Below, piece by piece: positions 1 through 7,315 of a stretch of DNA of 21,220 bases. The position numbers were made by a program, and so were the translations under genes. The first letter of the stretch is position 1. Every line of letters begins with the position of its first letter. This DNA comes from CAYSWH01 sp964434775 (GTDB taxonomy: Bacteria; Patescibacteriota; JACMRA01): contig CAYSWH010000030.1 of the NCBI GenBank assembly GCA_964434775.1, positions 1-21,220 of the forward strand, read 5' to 3'. The notes under the pieces are model-generated. The model did not search any database, was not told where the DNA came from, and worked only from the letters and a program-made list of their open reading frames with translations.

Positions 1-112
1 AGAATGATAGGTTGCAAATTCAGGGTGACGGGGTTGCAAATTCAGGATAACAACTTGGTAAGTGACGGAGAAAAATTTGGAATTGTTTAGGTTTAAGAGA
101 GGGTGGCTATAT
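1..112 (+). repeat. Dispersed intergenic repeat, copy A (truncated or diverged)
   Basis: The last ~70 bases match the 3' parts of repeat copies B and C elsewhere in the window: an AAATTCAGGAT segment, CTTGG.AAGTGACGGAG, then a TTTAGGTTTAAGAGAGGG-type end finishing in TGGCTATA. It lacks one ~22-nt internal unit present in B and C. At its left end GGTTGCAAATTCAGG occurs twice (10-24 and 32-46, period 22). The 5' part of the element either lies outside the window or is absent. No protein is encoded. Confidence 0.7.
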
Positions 113-199
113 TTTAAAAAAAATCAAAAACAGAAAAAATAGGAATCTTTTGACTCAACTTATTTTTTTGCCGGAGAAATTCTTAGTTATCCTCAAAAA

Positions 200-228
200 T
201 TGACTACATACAAAAGATAGGCTATAGC
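200..228 (+). promoter_or_regulatory. Candidate sigma70-type promoter
   Basis: TTGACT (200-205), a 17-base spacer and TATAGC (223-228). It lies 33 bases upstream of the ATG at 262 and is the main support for expression of the small ORF there. Confidence 0.4.
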
Positions 229-261
229 TAAAGGGTGCTGTAAACATTTTTATTGAATTAC

Positions 262-549
262 ATGAGGATTAATAGAACCATAATCGTTTCTTTATTTAGT
301 TACGGAAATAGCGGAAAAACTTTTTCCAAACTAATATTTACTACCGACACCGGAAATGTCCTTAGTTCCGGAGACAGTGAAATTAAACTTGAGAAATTAA
401 AGAACAAGGCAAAAAATATTACCCTCAAAAAAACCAAGAAGCCAAAACCCACCTCCATAGGAAGTGCCAAAAAAATTAAAGTTACCGGCAACTTTTCTCT
501 TTGTTGGTCCCCGGCGGAAAAAAATACCAAGATTCCCTTTAAGTTTTAG
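262..549 (+). CDS. Small basic hypothetical protein (doubtful)
   Basis: An open frame of 95 codons from ATG 262; a TTG at 253 would add three residues. I do not recognise the product. It is lysine-rich and basic in the middle (residues ~42-70, with KK and KPKP runs), with no clear signal peptide or membrane helix. Codons such as ACC, GGA, GCC and AAA look like those of neighbouring genes, and a reasonable promoter-like sequence lies just upstream, which slightly favours a real gene. An open frame on the opposite strand covers the same bases and gives an unconvincing hydrophobic peptide. The ORF stands alone between a repeat and a glycosidase gene, with no ribosome-binding site. Confidence 0.35.
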   Translation: MRINRTIIVSLFSYGNSGKTFSKLIFTTDTGNVLSSGDSEIKLEKLKNKAKNITLKKTKKPKPTSIGSAKKIKVTGNFSLCWSPAEKNTKIPFKF

Positions 550-629
550 GTAAATTTAAATATAATTTAACGACTTTTGAAGCTGACTATGCCTTTTGAA
601 GAGTAAAATTTGACAACTTTCCCTTGAAT

Positions 630-644
630 GTTCCATGGTAAAAT
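630..644 (+). promoter_or_regulatory. Candidate extended -10 promoter of the glycosidase gene
   Basis: TGGTAAAAT (636-644) is an extended -10 about 59 bases upstream of the ATG at 703. A perfect TTGACA at 610-615 is 23 bases away, too far for a standard pair, so the extended -10 is the main evidence. The TGGTA pattern recurs upstream of other genes in this window. Confidence 0.35.
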
Positions 645-702
645 AGTTAAGTCTGAATAATTATTCAATTTTAAAACTATTTTTAACTATACCAAAATCG
701 TC

Positions 703-1878
703 ATGGATAAAACTACAATCGAAGAAGCCTATCAGAAACTGGAGATGAATTTTGACGACCATCGTCTATATTATGCCGGTCTTCCGGAATTTCAGAGAAA
801 TTTTACCAGAGACTCTATTTGTGCCGGCCTATTAACTAACAACAAAATGCTGCTACACGAGCAAGTCAAATTCAGTGCTCATCTGCAAGGGAAGACTGAA
901 GACGAATATACCGGCGAAGAACCGGGCAAGATTTTTCATGATTTTCCCCCTTACAAAAAAATGGAGCAAAGTACGATGTATAATGCCTGTGATACTACAG
1001 CCCTCTTTTTGATAGCCATAAATAGGTTAATTCAGTTGGACGAGGAATACAAATATTTATTAGATGCTTTTAAGCGAGAGATTGAAGGGGCCTTGGAATA
1101 TATTTTTAGACATACCGAGAATGGTTATTTCATTGAAGATCCAAAGTTTTCCAATACTCAGAGCTACTGTCTTAAAGTTACTTACTGGAAAGACTCGATT
1201 ATTTTTCAAAGAGAAAACGGTGAACCGAAGTATCCTGCAACTTACATTCTGGCTCATGTACAAAATATGGATGCCGTGAGGTGTATGGCTAAACTAACCG
1301 ATTCGGAGGAGTTAAAAGAAAAAGCGGATCAGATGTATGCCAGATTTCAAGAGCTGTATGATCCTAAAACCAAATTGTTTACCAGTGTGTTTGACGAAGA
1401 AGGAAAGTTAACCGATCCGAACTCTGATTTGCTGCATATGCTTTATTACCTTGACCCGCAGGACTTGTCTGCGGAACAGCTGAAGGGTATTTTAAATTCT
1501 TGTAAGCACCTAGAAACCAAGATTGGTTATAAGACCAACAGAGTGATGGATCAAGAGCACCATCAAAAACTTTTGGAAGATACCAAAAAATTCTTGGAAA
1601 ATCCTCAGAAGGGAGATCTTTTTAGTGAAGTCTATCATTACAACTCTATCTGGCCCTTTGAACAGGCTTTTATTCACTTGGGGGCTCTTAAATTCGGCTT
1701 GGATGAAGTTGCTGAAGTTTCCGGAAGAATCAAGCACCACATTAAAGGCACTTTTCCGGAAGTGTTGCTTCTAAACTCCCAAGGGAAAATATTCAGCTTC
1801 AACTGTTATTTACAACTTTGGACAATTGCTGCTAGTGAGGTTTTTTGGGAAAAGGACATTGAAGAGTTGGTTGGCTAG
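703..1878 (+). CDS. Amylo-alpha-1,6-glucosidase-like glycoside hydrolase, (alpha/alpha)6 barrel
   Basis: 391 aa, no signal peptide, probably cytoplasmic. It resembles the catalytic (alpha/alpha)6-toroid domain of glycogen-debranching and glucoamylase-type hydrolases. Visible landmarks are RNFTRDS (residues ~32-38), where these families carry a conserved Arg-Asp; an internal MDQEHH segment; YHYNSIWPFEQAF towards the C-terminal third; and a GTFPEVL...YLQLW C-terminal block like the family's PE...Q.W signature. It is short compared with full debranching enzymes and has no recognisable N-terminal sugar-binding domain. It lies next to two GT4 enzymes, one trehalose phosphorylase-like, so a role in storage alpha-glucan or trehalose turnover is reasonable. 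The exact substrate cannot be read from sequence; trehalase-like or other alpha-glucoside hydrolysis remains possible. Confidence 0.65.
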   Translation: MDKTTIEEAYQKLEMNFDDHRLYYAGLPEFQRNFTRDSICAGLLTNNKMLLHEQVKFSAHLQGKTEDEYTGEEPGKIFHDFPPYKKMEQSTMYNACDTTALFLIAINRLIQLDEEYKYLLDAFKREIEGALEYIFRHTENGYFIEDPKFSNTQSYCLKVTYWKDSIIFQRENGEPKYPATYILAHVQNMDAVRCMAKLTDSEELKEKADQMYARFQELYDPKTKLFTSVFDEEGKLTDPNSDLLHMLYYLDPQDLSAEQLKGILNSCKHLETKIGYKTNRVMDQEHHQKLLEDTKKFLENPQKGDLFSEVYHYNSIWPFEQAFIHLGALKFGLDEVAEVSGRIKHHIKGTFPEVLLLNSQGKIFSFNCYLQLWTIAASEVFWEKDIEELVG

Positions 1879-2145
1879 GTTTTTTGTCGGTAGATTGTTT
1901 ATTCAAGGTCAACCAATTCAAATTATTTTGAGTATATCTTCTACAAATTTGAATAGCTTAGGTTTACTGATTTTTTAAATTGAAAAAAGTATTCCGTTAA
2001 AACATCAGGTTTTGCAACTTTTATAAAAAATGTTTTGGGTTTTTACCTGCATTTTAAGATATTTATAATTTTAACTATTTAGGTTTAAAACTTTTTGTCA
2101 CCCTCTCCAAAGTCTTTGATTGAAGTCATCAAGGTGAAAGAAGGT

Positions 2146-3357
2146 CTATTTTTTGATAACCTCTTCATACAATTCAGTGTATTTTTCCACTATTCTCTCA
2201 ATGGAAAAGTGATCTTCTGCGGATTTTCGGCAAGCTTTTCTCATAGCACTATATTCAGACTCAGACATTGATTCAATTCTTTGAATAGCCTCAGCCAGTC
2301 CATCGGTACCGGTCTTTTTTACAATCCAATTTCCACGAATATCGTTATCACTCGGGTTGACAATAAAGCCCGTTTCTCCATCTTTGATAACTTCAGGTAC
2401 AGAACCTTTGGCAAAAGCAATTACCGGGGTGCCGCAAGATAAAGACTCAATCAATACCAATCCAAAAGGCTCTTCCCACCTGATTGTAAAGAGTAGAGCT
2501 TTAGCATTTCCGTAGATAAAGTTTTTATTTTTATTGAGGACATGTCCAAAATAGACTGCTTGATTATCTCCGTTATTTAATGCTTTTTTAAGGCCTCTTA
2601 TAGTTGCTTGTTTGAGTAGTTTTAGGTTGTAGTTGATTAGTGGTTTAACCTTTTTGTTAAAATAAGTAATTCTGTCAGGCGGGTTAATTCCTCCAACTAC
2701 AAGAATTTGCTTATCGGCTTTGCGAGTTGCTTCTATAGCATATTCCGGGGCCTTCACCGGATCCATTCTGCCCATAAAGAGATAGTGATCCATGGTTTTT
2801 TGATATGGTTCAAAGTAATCTACATTAATTCCGTTATGGATAACCACATCTATCTTGTAACCAAGTTTTTCCAAAATTCTCTTTTGTGCGTGGCTAATAG
2901 CTACGAATTTGTTTCTTTCGTGGTCCAATTCAAGCTTACCGAACATATGACTGTTCCATGGTTCGGGGGTATGCATTGTTGTAACTATTGGTATATCAAT
3001 AACTTCGTGAAAATTAATTATATTGGAAGGTCGTATATAGTGATTATGCATCACGTCATACTTATTATCGGTTATCTCCTTGATAATGGTGGCATGTTTA
3101 AGGGTGGCAATTATTTCACCGCTAATAAAAGGTCGCTTGGTTTGTTCCCTGTCATCATTAAAAATGTACCCTGGAAAGGGTACAAGTCTTCTATCATTAG
3201 TATCTTTATATAAATGGCTTTTTTCATTAGCAACAACCGCTGATTGATGGCCGTCTTTGATTAATTGTCTGTCTAAAATGAAAATAAATTCTTCTGCTCC
3301 GCCAACATTATCTCTACTTAAAGGTGAATTCAAATCGTGAACATGAAGTATTTTCAT
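2146..3357 (-). CDS. Glycosyltransferase family 4 protein
   Basis: 403 aa counting from ATG 3357. A TTG nine codons upstream (3384) is in frame, but the protein family starts with the MKILHVHD-type beta strand, so the ATG is preferred. GT-B fold: the N-terminal domain has an NVGGAEEF loop (residues ~17-24) contacting the nucleotide sugar or acceptor; the hinge and C-terminal domain have YLFMGRMDPVKAPE, then WEEPFGLVLIESLSCGTP, which carries the retaining-GT4 E-x7-E pair (E296 and E304). It probably transfers a hexose from a nucleotide sugar to a glycan, glycolipid or small acceptor at the cytoplasmic side of the membrane. Acceptor and donor are not predictable. It lies downstream of the trehalose phosphorylase-like gene on the same strand but has its own promoter-like sequence in the 184-base gap. 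Confidence 0.85.
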   Translation of the reverse strand: MKILHVHDLNSPLSRDNVGGAEEFIFILDRQLIKDGHQSAVVANEKSHLYKDTNDRRLVPFPGYIFNDDREQTKRPFISGEIIATLKHATIIKEITDNKYDVMHNHYIRPSNIINFHEVIDIPIVTTMHTPEPWNSHMFGKLELDHERNKFVAISHAQKRILEKLGYKIDVVIHNGINVDYFEPYQKTMDHYLFMGRMDPVKAPEYAIEATRKADKQILVVGGINPPDRITYFNKKVKPLINYNLKLLKQATIRGLKKALNNGDNQAVYFGHVLNKNKNFIYGNAKALLFTIRWEEPFGLVLIESLSCGTPVIAFAKGSVPEVIKDGETGFIVNPSDNDIRGNWIVKKTGTDGLAEAIQRIESMSESEYSAMRKACRKSAEDHFSIERIVEKYTELYEEVIKK

Positions 3358-3433
3358 ACAAGTTTCTAAACTGGAAAAATACAAGGTTGTGAGAATCTTT
3401 AACCCACATTTGATTTTTTAAAAAAACTTTCAG

Positions 3434-3450
3434 ATTGATAATTAATCAAT
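3434..3450. promoter_or_regulatory. Inverted repeat overlapping the GT4 promoter
   Basis: ATTGAT, five bases, ATCAAT: 6-bp arms. The right arm overlaps the putative -10 (3446-3451) of the GT4 gene, a position suited to a repressor operator. No regulator is identified. Confidence 0.3.
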
Positions 3451-3474
3451 ACCTAATTTAGTATTTATTGTCAA
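3446..3474 (-). promoter_or_regulatory. Candidate promoter of the GT4 gene
   Basis: On the minus strand, TTGACA (3474-3469), a 17-base spacer and TATTGA (3451-3446). The -35 is perfect and the -10 is weak. It lies about 90 bases upstream of the ATG at 3357. Confidence 0.4.
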
Positions 3475-3541
3475 GCTTTCTTAACGGTTGAGACTTGTAT
3501 TTTAAACAAAATATTAGATAAATTGATTTTTATTTAAAGGT

Positions 3542-5416
3542 TTAAGAGAAGGCCCCTACTTTTATAGGTTCTTTTTCAGATTTTACTACAGATTTTCTGG
3601 TTTGCTCCATCAAAAATTTAATATTATTACCATTGCCGCGAACGTAACCTTTTTCCAAAAGTTCGTTGGCCAAGAAGAGCCATTTGTAGCAGTTATTTAC
3701 CGTCAAAAAGTCTTCTTTTGCTTTTTCTTTGGCCTTTTTACTCATCTTTGTGTATAATTCTTCGTTAGTACAAAGATTGTATAAGTGTTCAGCTACGTCC
3801 TCGGTGTTTCCAACAGGCACAACAAAAGAGTTTACCTCGTTTTCTACTTGTAAATGCATACCCCCTGAATTATATATAATAATCGGTTTGCCTTTGTGTA
3901 AAGATTCGGTGACTTTAACTTCGCAACCTTCTTTGTGGGAAAGCTGCATGGCAACTTTGCTACCTCTTAGAACCGCATTTAAAATTTGGTCGTTATGAGG
4001 TAATCTGGCAATTTTGATATCATTTTTAATATTTTTGTACTTATCAACTGATATAGTCATCTCTGTTTCTTCCAGTATCGGCACTCCTTCAGGATCATCT
4101 ACTGCTCCGTGACCACATATTACCAATTGGGGGGTATCCTTCAAATCTACACCGTCTTTAGCCAATTTCTTTCTCAGCATTCTGTAAGATTCCAAAACGT
4201 CGGGAATTCCTTTGGAAGGGTCAAACCTGGCAATTTGAACAATATACGGACGAGCCAGGTCCAAAGGAGTATGTTTACCGCCTTCATCCAAAACCTGGTT
4301 GAATTGAGCAAGGTAATAATTCATTTGGTCCCTGTTTAGAGGTTTATTCAGACCATCTAAAGGATCCGTGGTTGCCGGCATAAGCACAACTTTTTCTTGT
4401 GGAACCATTTCCGGGACAAATCCGGGAATAGGGTGACTGATAAAGACATCTACCTCTTTTATTCTGTTGTGATCCCAGACAAAATCCCAGGTAATCTTTT
4501 GAGGTGAGTTATCCTTGAAGAGAGTTGTGTCTACGTGAATGTGAGAGCGGAAAATAATTTTTACGGTCGGGTTTACTTCTTTAATTTTCTTTATTAAGCC
4601 GGAAGGCTGCCAATCATCAATTATAATTACATTGGCCTTTTTAAAGGAACCAGCTAAAATTTTGCCGTTTTCTTCCGCCCATTCAGTATACAAATTCTTG
4701 TCTTTTTCTCTTAAGAAGACACCCGCAGGAGAAACCCCTTGTAAAACATTATGAAACCTCTTTTTAGTGACATCAAAAACATCCAGCTTGGGGGTCATTA
4801 CAACCCAGCTGGCTTCTACTCCTAATTCTTTATAGAGCCTCATTTGAGCATGCCTCATCAAAGCAACACCGCCGCCTTGGGGTGTAGAATTAATAAACAT
4901 TATTTTTCCTCCCAAGGTTCTGAAACGTTTAGATTCGTTCATTAGCTTTTGAAAATTTTCGGAGCTGCTTGATTGTTTATAGGCCTCCAGGGTTGTTAAA
5001 AAGGCCGGGTGTACTTGCCTGTCATGAGACATATCTACCTTCGCAATGTCTAGCCCTTCCTTAACTTTGAATTGGGAAAAGGTATATTTGGCGAGGTTTT
5101 CCGCTCTTTGTCTAACATTTTCTCCTTTACCTCTTTGTAGGAACGGTACAATATCCAAATCAAGCCATAATTTTTCACCTAGGCTACTAACTTGTGAAGA
5201 TTCGCCAATTCCGGCGGCAATAATTTTGAGATTTTTTTCTTTGGGATAATTTTCTAACCATTCGTATACTTCTTGATCTAAATATTCTGAGTTTCTTTCC
5301 AGCTCAATAATCTGATAACTCTCTTCTCTTCCGACAGCAAAATATATCTTTTTTTCGTCAACTCCAAGTCCCACAAAAACAGATTTTGGGAGATCGCTTA
5401 CATTTAAGAATGACAT
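3542..5416 (-). CDS. Trehalose phosphorylase / synthase-like GT4 enzyme
   Basis: 624 aa from ATG 5416; an upstream in-frame TTG at 5431 is less likely. A ~170-residue N-terminal extension precedes a GT-B catalytic region that reads like fungal-type retaining trehalose phosphorylases (EC 2.4.1.231) and related archaeal TreT enzymes. Landmarks are INSTPQGGGVALMRH (~175-189), FRSHIHVD (~289-296), DVFISHPIPGFVP (~323-335), IVQIARFDPSKGIP (~392-405), VICGHGAVDDPEG (~432-444) and EGCEVKVTESLHKGKP, which holds the E-x7-E pair (E496 and E504). The expected reaction is reversible phosphorolysis of trehalose to glucose and alpha-glucose-1-phosphate, or trehalose synthesis from a nucleotide glucose. The direction and true donor are inferred only. 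It is cytoplasmic, with no membrane helix. Its glycosidase and GT4 neighbours support a small storage-sugar module. Confidence 0.8.
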   Translation of the reverse strand: MSFLNVSDLPKSVFVGLGVDEKKIYFAVGREESYQIIELERNSEYLDQEVYEWLENYPKEKNLKIIAAGIGESSQVSSLGEKLWLDLDIVPFLQRGKGENVRQRAENLAKYTFSQFKVKEGLDIAKVDMSHDRQVHPAFLTTLEAYKQSSSSENFQKLMNESKRFRTLGGKIMFINSTPQGGGVALMRHAQMRLYKELGVEASWVVMTPKLDVFDVTKKRFHNVLQGVSPAGVFLREKDKNLYTEWAEENGKILAGSFKKANVIIIDDWQPSGLIKKIKEVNPTVKIIFRSHIHVDTTLFKDNSPQKITWDFVWDHNRIKEVDVFISHPIPGFVPEMVPQEKVVLMPATTDPLDGLNKPLNRDQMNYYLAQFNQVLDEGGKHTPLDLARPYIVQIARFDPSKGIPDVLESYRMLRKKLAKDGVDLKDTPQLVICGHGAVDDPEGVPILEETEMTISVDKYKNIKNDIKIARLPHNDQILNAVLRGSKVAMQLSHKEGCEVKVTESLHKGKPIIIYNSGGMHLQVENEVNSFVVPVGNTEDVAEHLYNLCTNEELYTKMSKKAKEKAKEDFLTVNNCYKWLFLANELLEKGYVRGNGNNIKFLMEQTRKSVVKSEKEPIKVGAFS

Positions 5417-5476
5417 ATAATAACATTTCAAACCAAAAATACCCCTCAGTACCTCGAGTAAGGTCTAAAGGAAAAG

Positions 5477-5504
5477 GGTATAGGTCATTTATAAGTTTTG
5501 TCAA
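5477..5504 (-). promoter_or_regulatory. Candidate promoter of the trehalose phosphorylase-like gene
   Basis: On the minus strand, TTGACA (5504-5499), a 16-base spacer and TATACC (5482-5477), giving a leader of about 55 nt to the ATG at 5416. Confidence 0.5.
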
Positions 5505-5780
5505 CTTTTAAGTCTATACTCCCTTCTATAATCAAGTGTTTCATACTTTGTTTTGAATGTAAAATATGGAGTTTATATGAACAAAAAATTATAAACTTGT
5601 TAATATTTCGAGAGATTTTCGGGTAGCCACTAAAACAAATTTTTTTAACTGATTTAGAAGTATTCATGATGATTAATCATATTTACAATAATATCTATTC
5701 TAATTAGTGGTATTATATTCTGAAACCCTGTTTTGCCAATAGCAATACTTGGCCGGTCTCACTCACAAATCCGGTCTAAC

Positions 5781-5808
5781 TTGACTATTTAAAATCCATT
5801 GGTAAAAG
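5781..5808 (+). promoter_or_regulatory. Candidate promoter of gatB
   Basis: TTGACT (5781-5786), a 16-base spacer and TAAAAG (5803-5808) preceded by TGG (an extended -10). The leader to the ATG at 5849 would be about 34 nt. Confidence 0.45.
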
Positions 5809-5848
5809 TAATCATGAAAAGTCAAGAATAAATCAATTACTCAAGGTT

Positions 5849-7306
5849 ATGGAATACCAGCCAGTTATCGGAATCGAAGTCCACGTTCAGTTGAATACTG
5901 CCACAAAATTATTTTGTTCTTGTTTGAATGAATATAAGCCTAATGATCCTAATATAAATATATGTCCTTTTTGTACCGGTCAGCCCGGGGCCCTACCGGT
6001 ATTAAATAAAGCTGCTGTCCAAAAGGCAATCGCTTTTGGGGTGGCGGTAAAAGGAAAAATACCTGATAAAACGAGGTGGGACAGAAAAAATTACTTCTAT
6101 CCTGATTTGCCTGCAGGATATCAGATAAGTCAATATGATAATCCTATAGTTGAGAGTGGGGAGGTGGAATTTTTCATTGAAGATAAAAAAACCGGCAAGT
6201 TTGAGCCGAGCAAAATCAGTTTAACAAGAGCTCATTTGGAAATGGATGCGGCCAAGTTGCTTCATGCCGGCGGCAAGACCATGGTTGATTTTAACAGATC
6301 CGGAGCACCCTTGATTGAAATTGTTACCGAGCCCGAAATTTACAGTTCTAGTCAGGCCATGGCTTTTGTAAACGAGTTGCAGTTATTAGTGAGAAAGATA
6401 AATATCTCTGATGCGGATATGGAGAAGGGACAAATGAGATTTGATTGTAACATCTCTCTAAAAATCCCGGATACTAAGAATTTACCTCCGTACAAGGTTG
6501 AAATAAAAAATATTAATTCCGTCAGAGCCTTAGGCAGGGCTATAGAATATGAGATAAACAGGCAAAAAGAAATGTTGGAAGTAGGTCAAAATCCTGTGCA
6601 GGAAACCAGGGGTTGGAGGGATGATCTAGGTATTTCCGAGAGTCAGAGAACAAAAGAAGAGGCTCACGACTATCGGTATTTTCCCGAACCGGACTTACAA
6701 ATACTGGTTATTAGCCCCTCTGATATTCCAGGTCTTGAAGAATTACCGCCTTTGCCTTCTGCCCTGAGAAAAGCATATTTGGATCAGGGTCTGTCAATGC
6801 AGGTAGCTAACACCTTAGTCAACCAGCAAGATGTAGGAGACTTTTATAAACGCTGCGTTCAAGAAATTGAGGATAAAGAGATAAAAAAGACTCTGGCTAA
6901 CATTATTACTATTAATTTGATTAGTTTAAGAGAATCATTGGAAAGACCGGTTGATACGATTATTACTGAAAAAAATCTTTTAGCCTTGGCTAAGCTGTTT
7001 AAAGAAGAAAAACTTTCCAATCAAGGTCTACAAAAAGCAATTGAATTTTTGGTAGATAACCCTGATTTAGAGGCTGAAGAAATAGTAGTTACCCAAGGTC
7101 TTATGCAAGTCAATGATGAAACCTCCTTAGGTGCTTTTGCGGATCTGGCCATTCAAAATAATCCTAAAGCAGTCGGTGATTATAAAGAAGGAAAAGTCCA
7201 GGTAATCGGTTTTTTGGTCGGTCAGTGTATGAAAGAATCTAAAGGTCAAGGAAACCCTGCTAAATTTAAAGAAATCTTGGAGAAAAAATTAAGGGAAAGG
7301 CCCTAA
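5849..7306 (+). CDS. gatB: Aspartyl/glutamyl-tRNA(Asn/Gln) amidotransferase subunit B
   Basis: 485 aa, normal length for GatB. The N-terminus has GIEVHVQL (8-15), a zinc-type cysteine set FCSC plus CPFC (C23, C25, C39, C42), GQPGALPVLN (~45-53) and NYFYPDLPAGYQISQY (~81-96), all family hallmarks. The C-terminal ~150 residues match the helical GatB/YqeY-type tail that binds tRNA. With GatA and GatC it converts mis-charged Glu-tRNA(Gln) and/or Asp-tRNA(Asn) to the amide by kinase and transamidase steps in the cytoplasm. gatA and gatC are not next to it here, so the genes are dispersed. The ATG at 5849 is preceded by AAGG only three bases away, too close for a normal ribosome-binding site. The gene ends nine bases from the end of the convergent pilB-like gene. 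Confidence 0.97.
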   Translation: MEYQPVIGIEVHVQLNTATKLFCSCLNEYKPNDPNINICPFCTGQPGALPVLNKAAVQKAIAFGVAVKGKIPDKTRWDRKNYFYPDLPAGYQISQYDNPIVESGEVEFFIEDKKTGKFEPSKISLTRAHLEMDAAKLLHAGGKTMVDFNRSGAPLIEIVTEPEIYSSSQAMAFVNELQLLVRKINISDADMEKGQMRFDCNISLKIPDTKNLPPYKVEIKNINSVRALGRAIEYEINRQKEMLEVGQNPVQETRGWRDDLGISESQRTKEEAHDYRYFPEPDLQILVISPSDIPGLEELPPLPSALRKAYLDQGLSMQVANTLVNQQDVGDFYKRCVQEIEDKEIKKTLANIITINLISLRESLERPVDTIITEKNLLALAKLFKEEKLSNQGLQKAIEFLVDNPDLEAEEIVVTQGLMQVNDETSLGAFADLAIQNNPKAVGDYKEGKVQVIGFLVGQCMKESKGQGNPAKFKEILEKKLRERP

Positions 7307-7315
7307 GGCTGATTT

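Larger units (their letters stand above)
5432..5848. other. Intergenic region between divergent genes
   Basis: 417 bases between the divergent trehalose phosphorylase-like gene and gatB. It holds a promoter for each gene, a perfect 12-bp palindrome ATGATTAATCAT at 5669-5680, a possible second extended -10 TGGTATTAT (5708-5716), and CCGGTCT repeated directly at 5753-5759 and 5771-5777. A 60-codon open frame on the minus strand (5485-5667) is not convincing. I see no RNA gene. Confidence 0.5.

Noticed and set aside
300..530. 76-codon ORF on the minus strand opposite the small ORF at 262-549
   Set aside because: Its hydrophobic, Phe/Leu-rich composition is the expected antisense of Lys/Glu-rich codons, and no promoter precedes it.
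610..644. TTGACA at 610 paired with TAAAAT at 639 as a normal promoter
   Set aside because: The spacer would be 23 bases, outside the usual 16-18; only the extended -10 is retained.
2118..2138. Stem CTTTGAT/ATCAAGG after the GT4 gene as a terminator
   Set aside because: A 7-bp stem exists, but no T run follows on either strand, so terminator function is not supported.
5485..5667. 60-codon ORF on the minus strand
   Set aside because: It overlaps the trehalose phosphorylase promoter, has no promoter or start signal of its own and no recognisable composition or motif.
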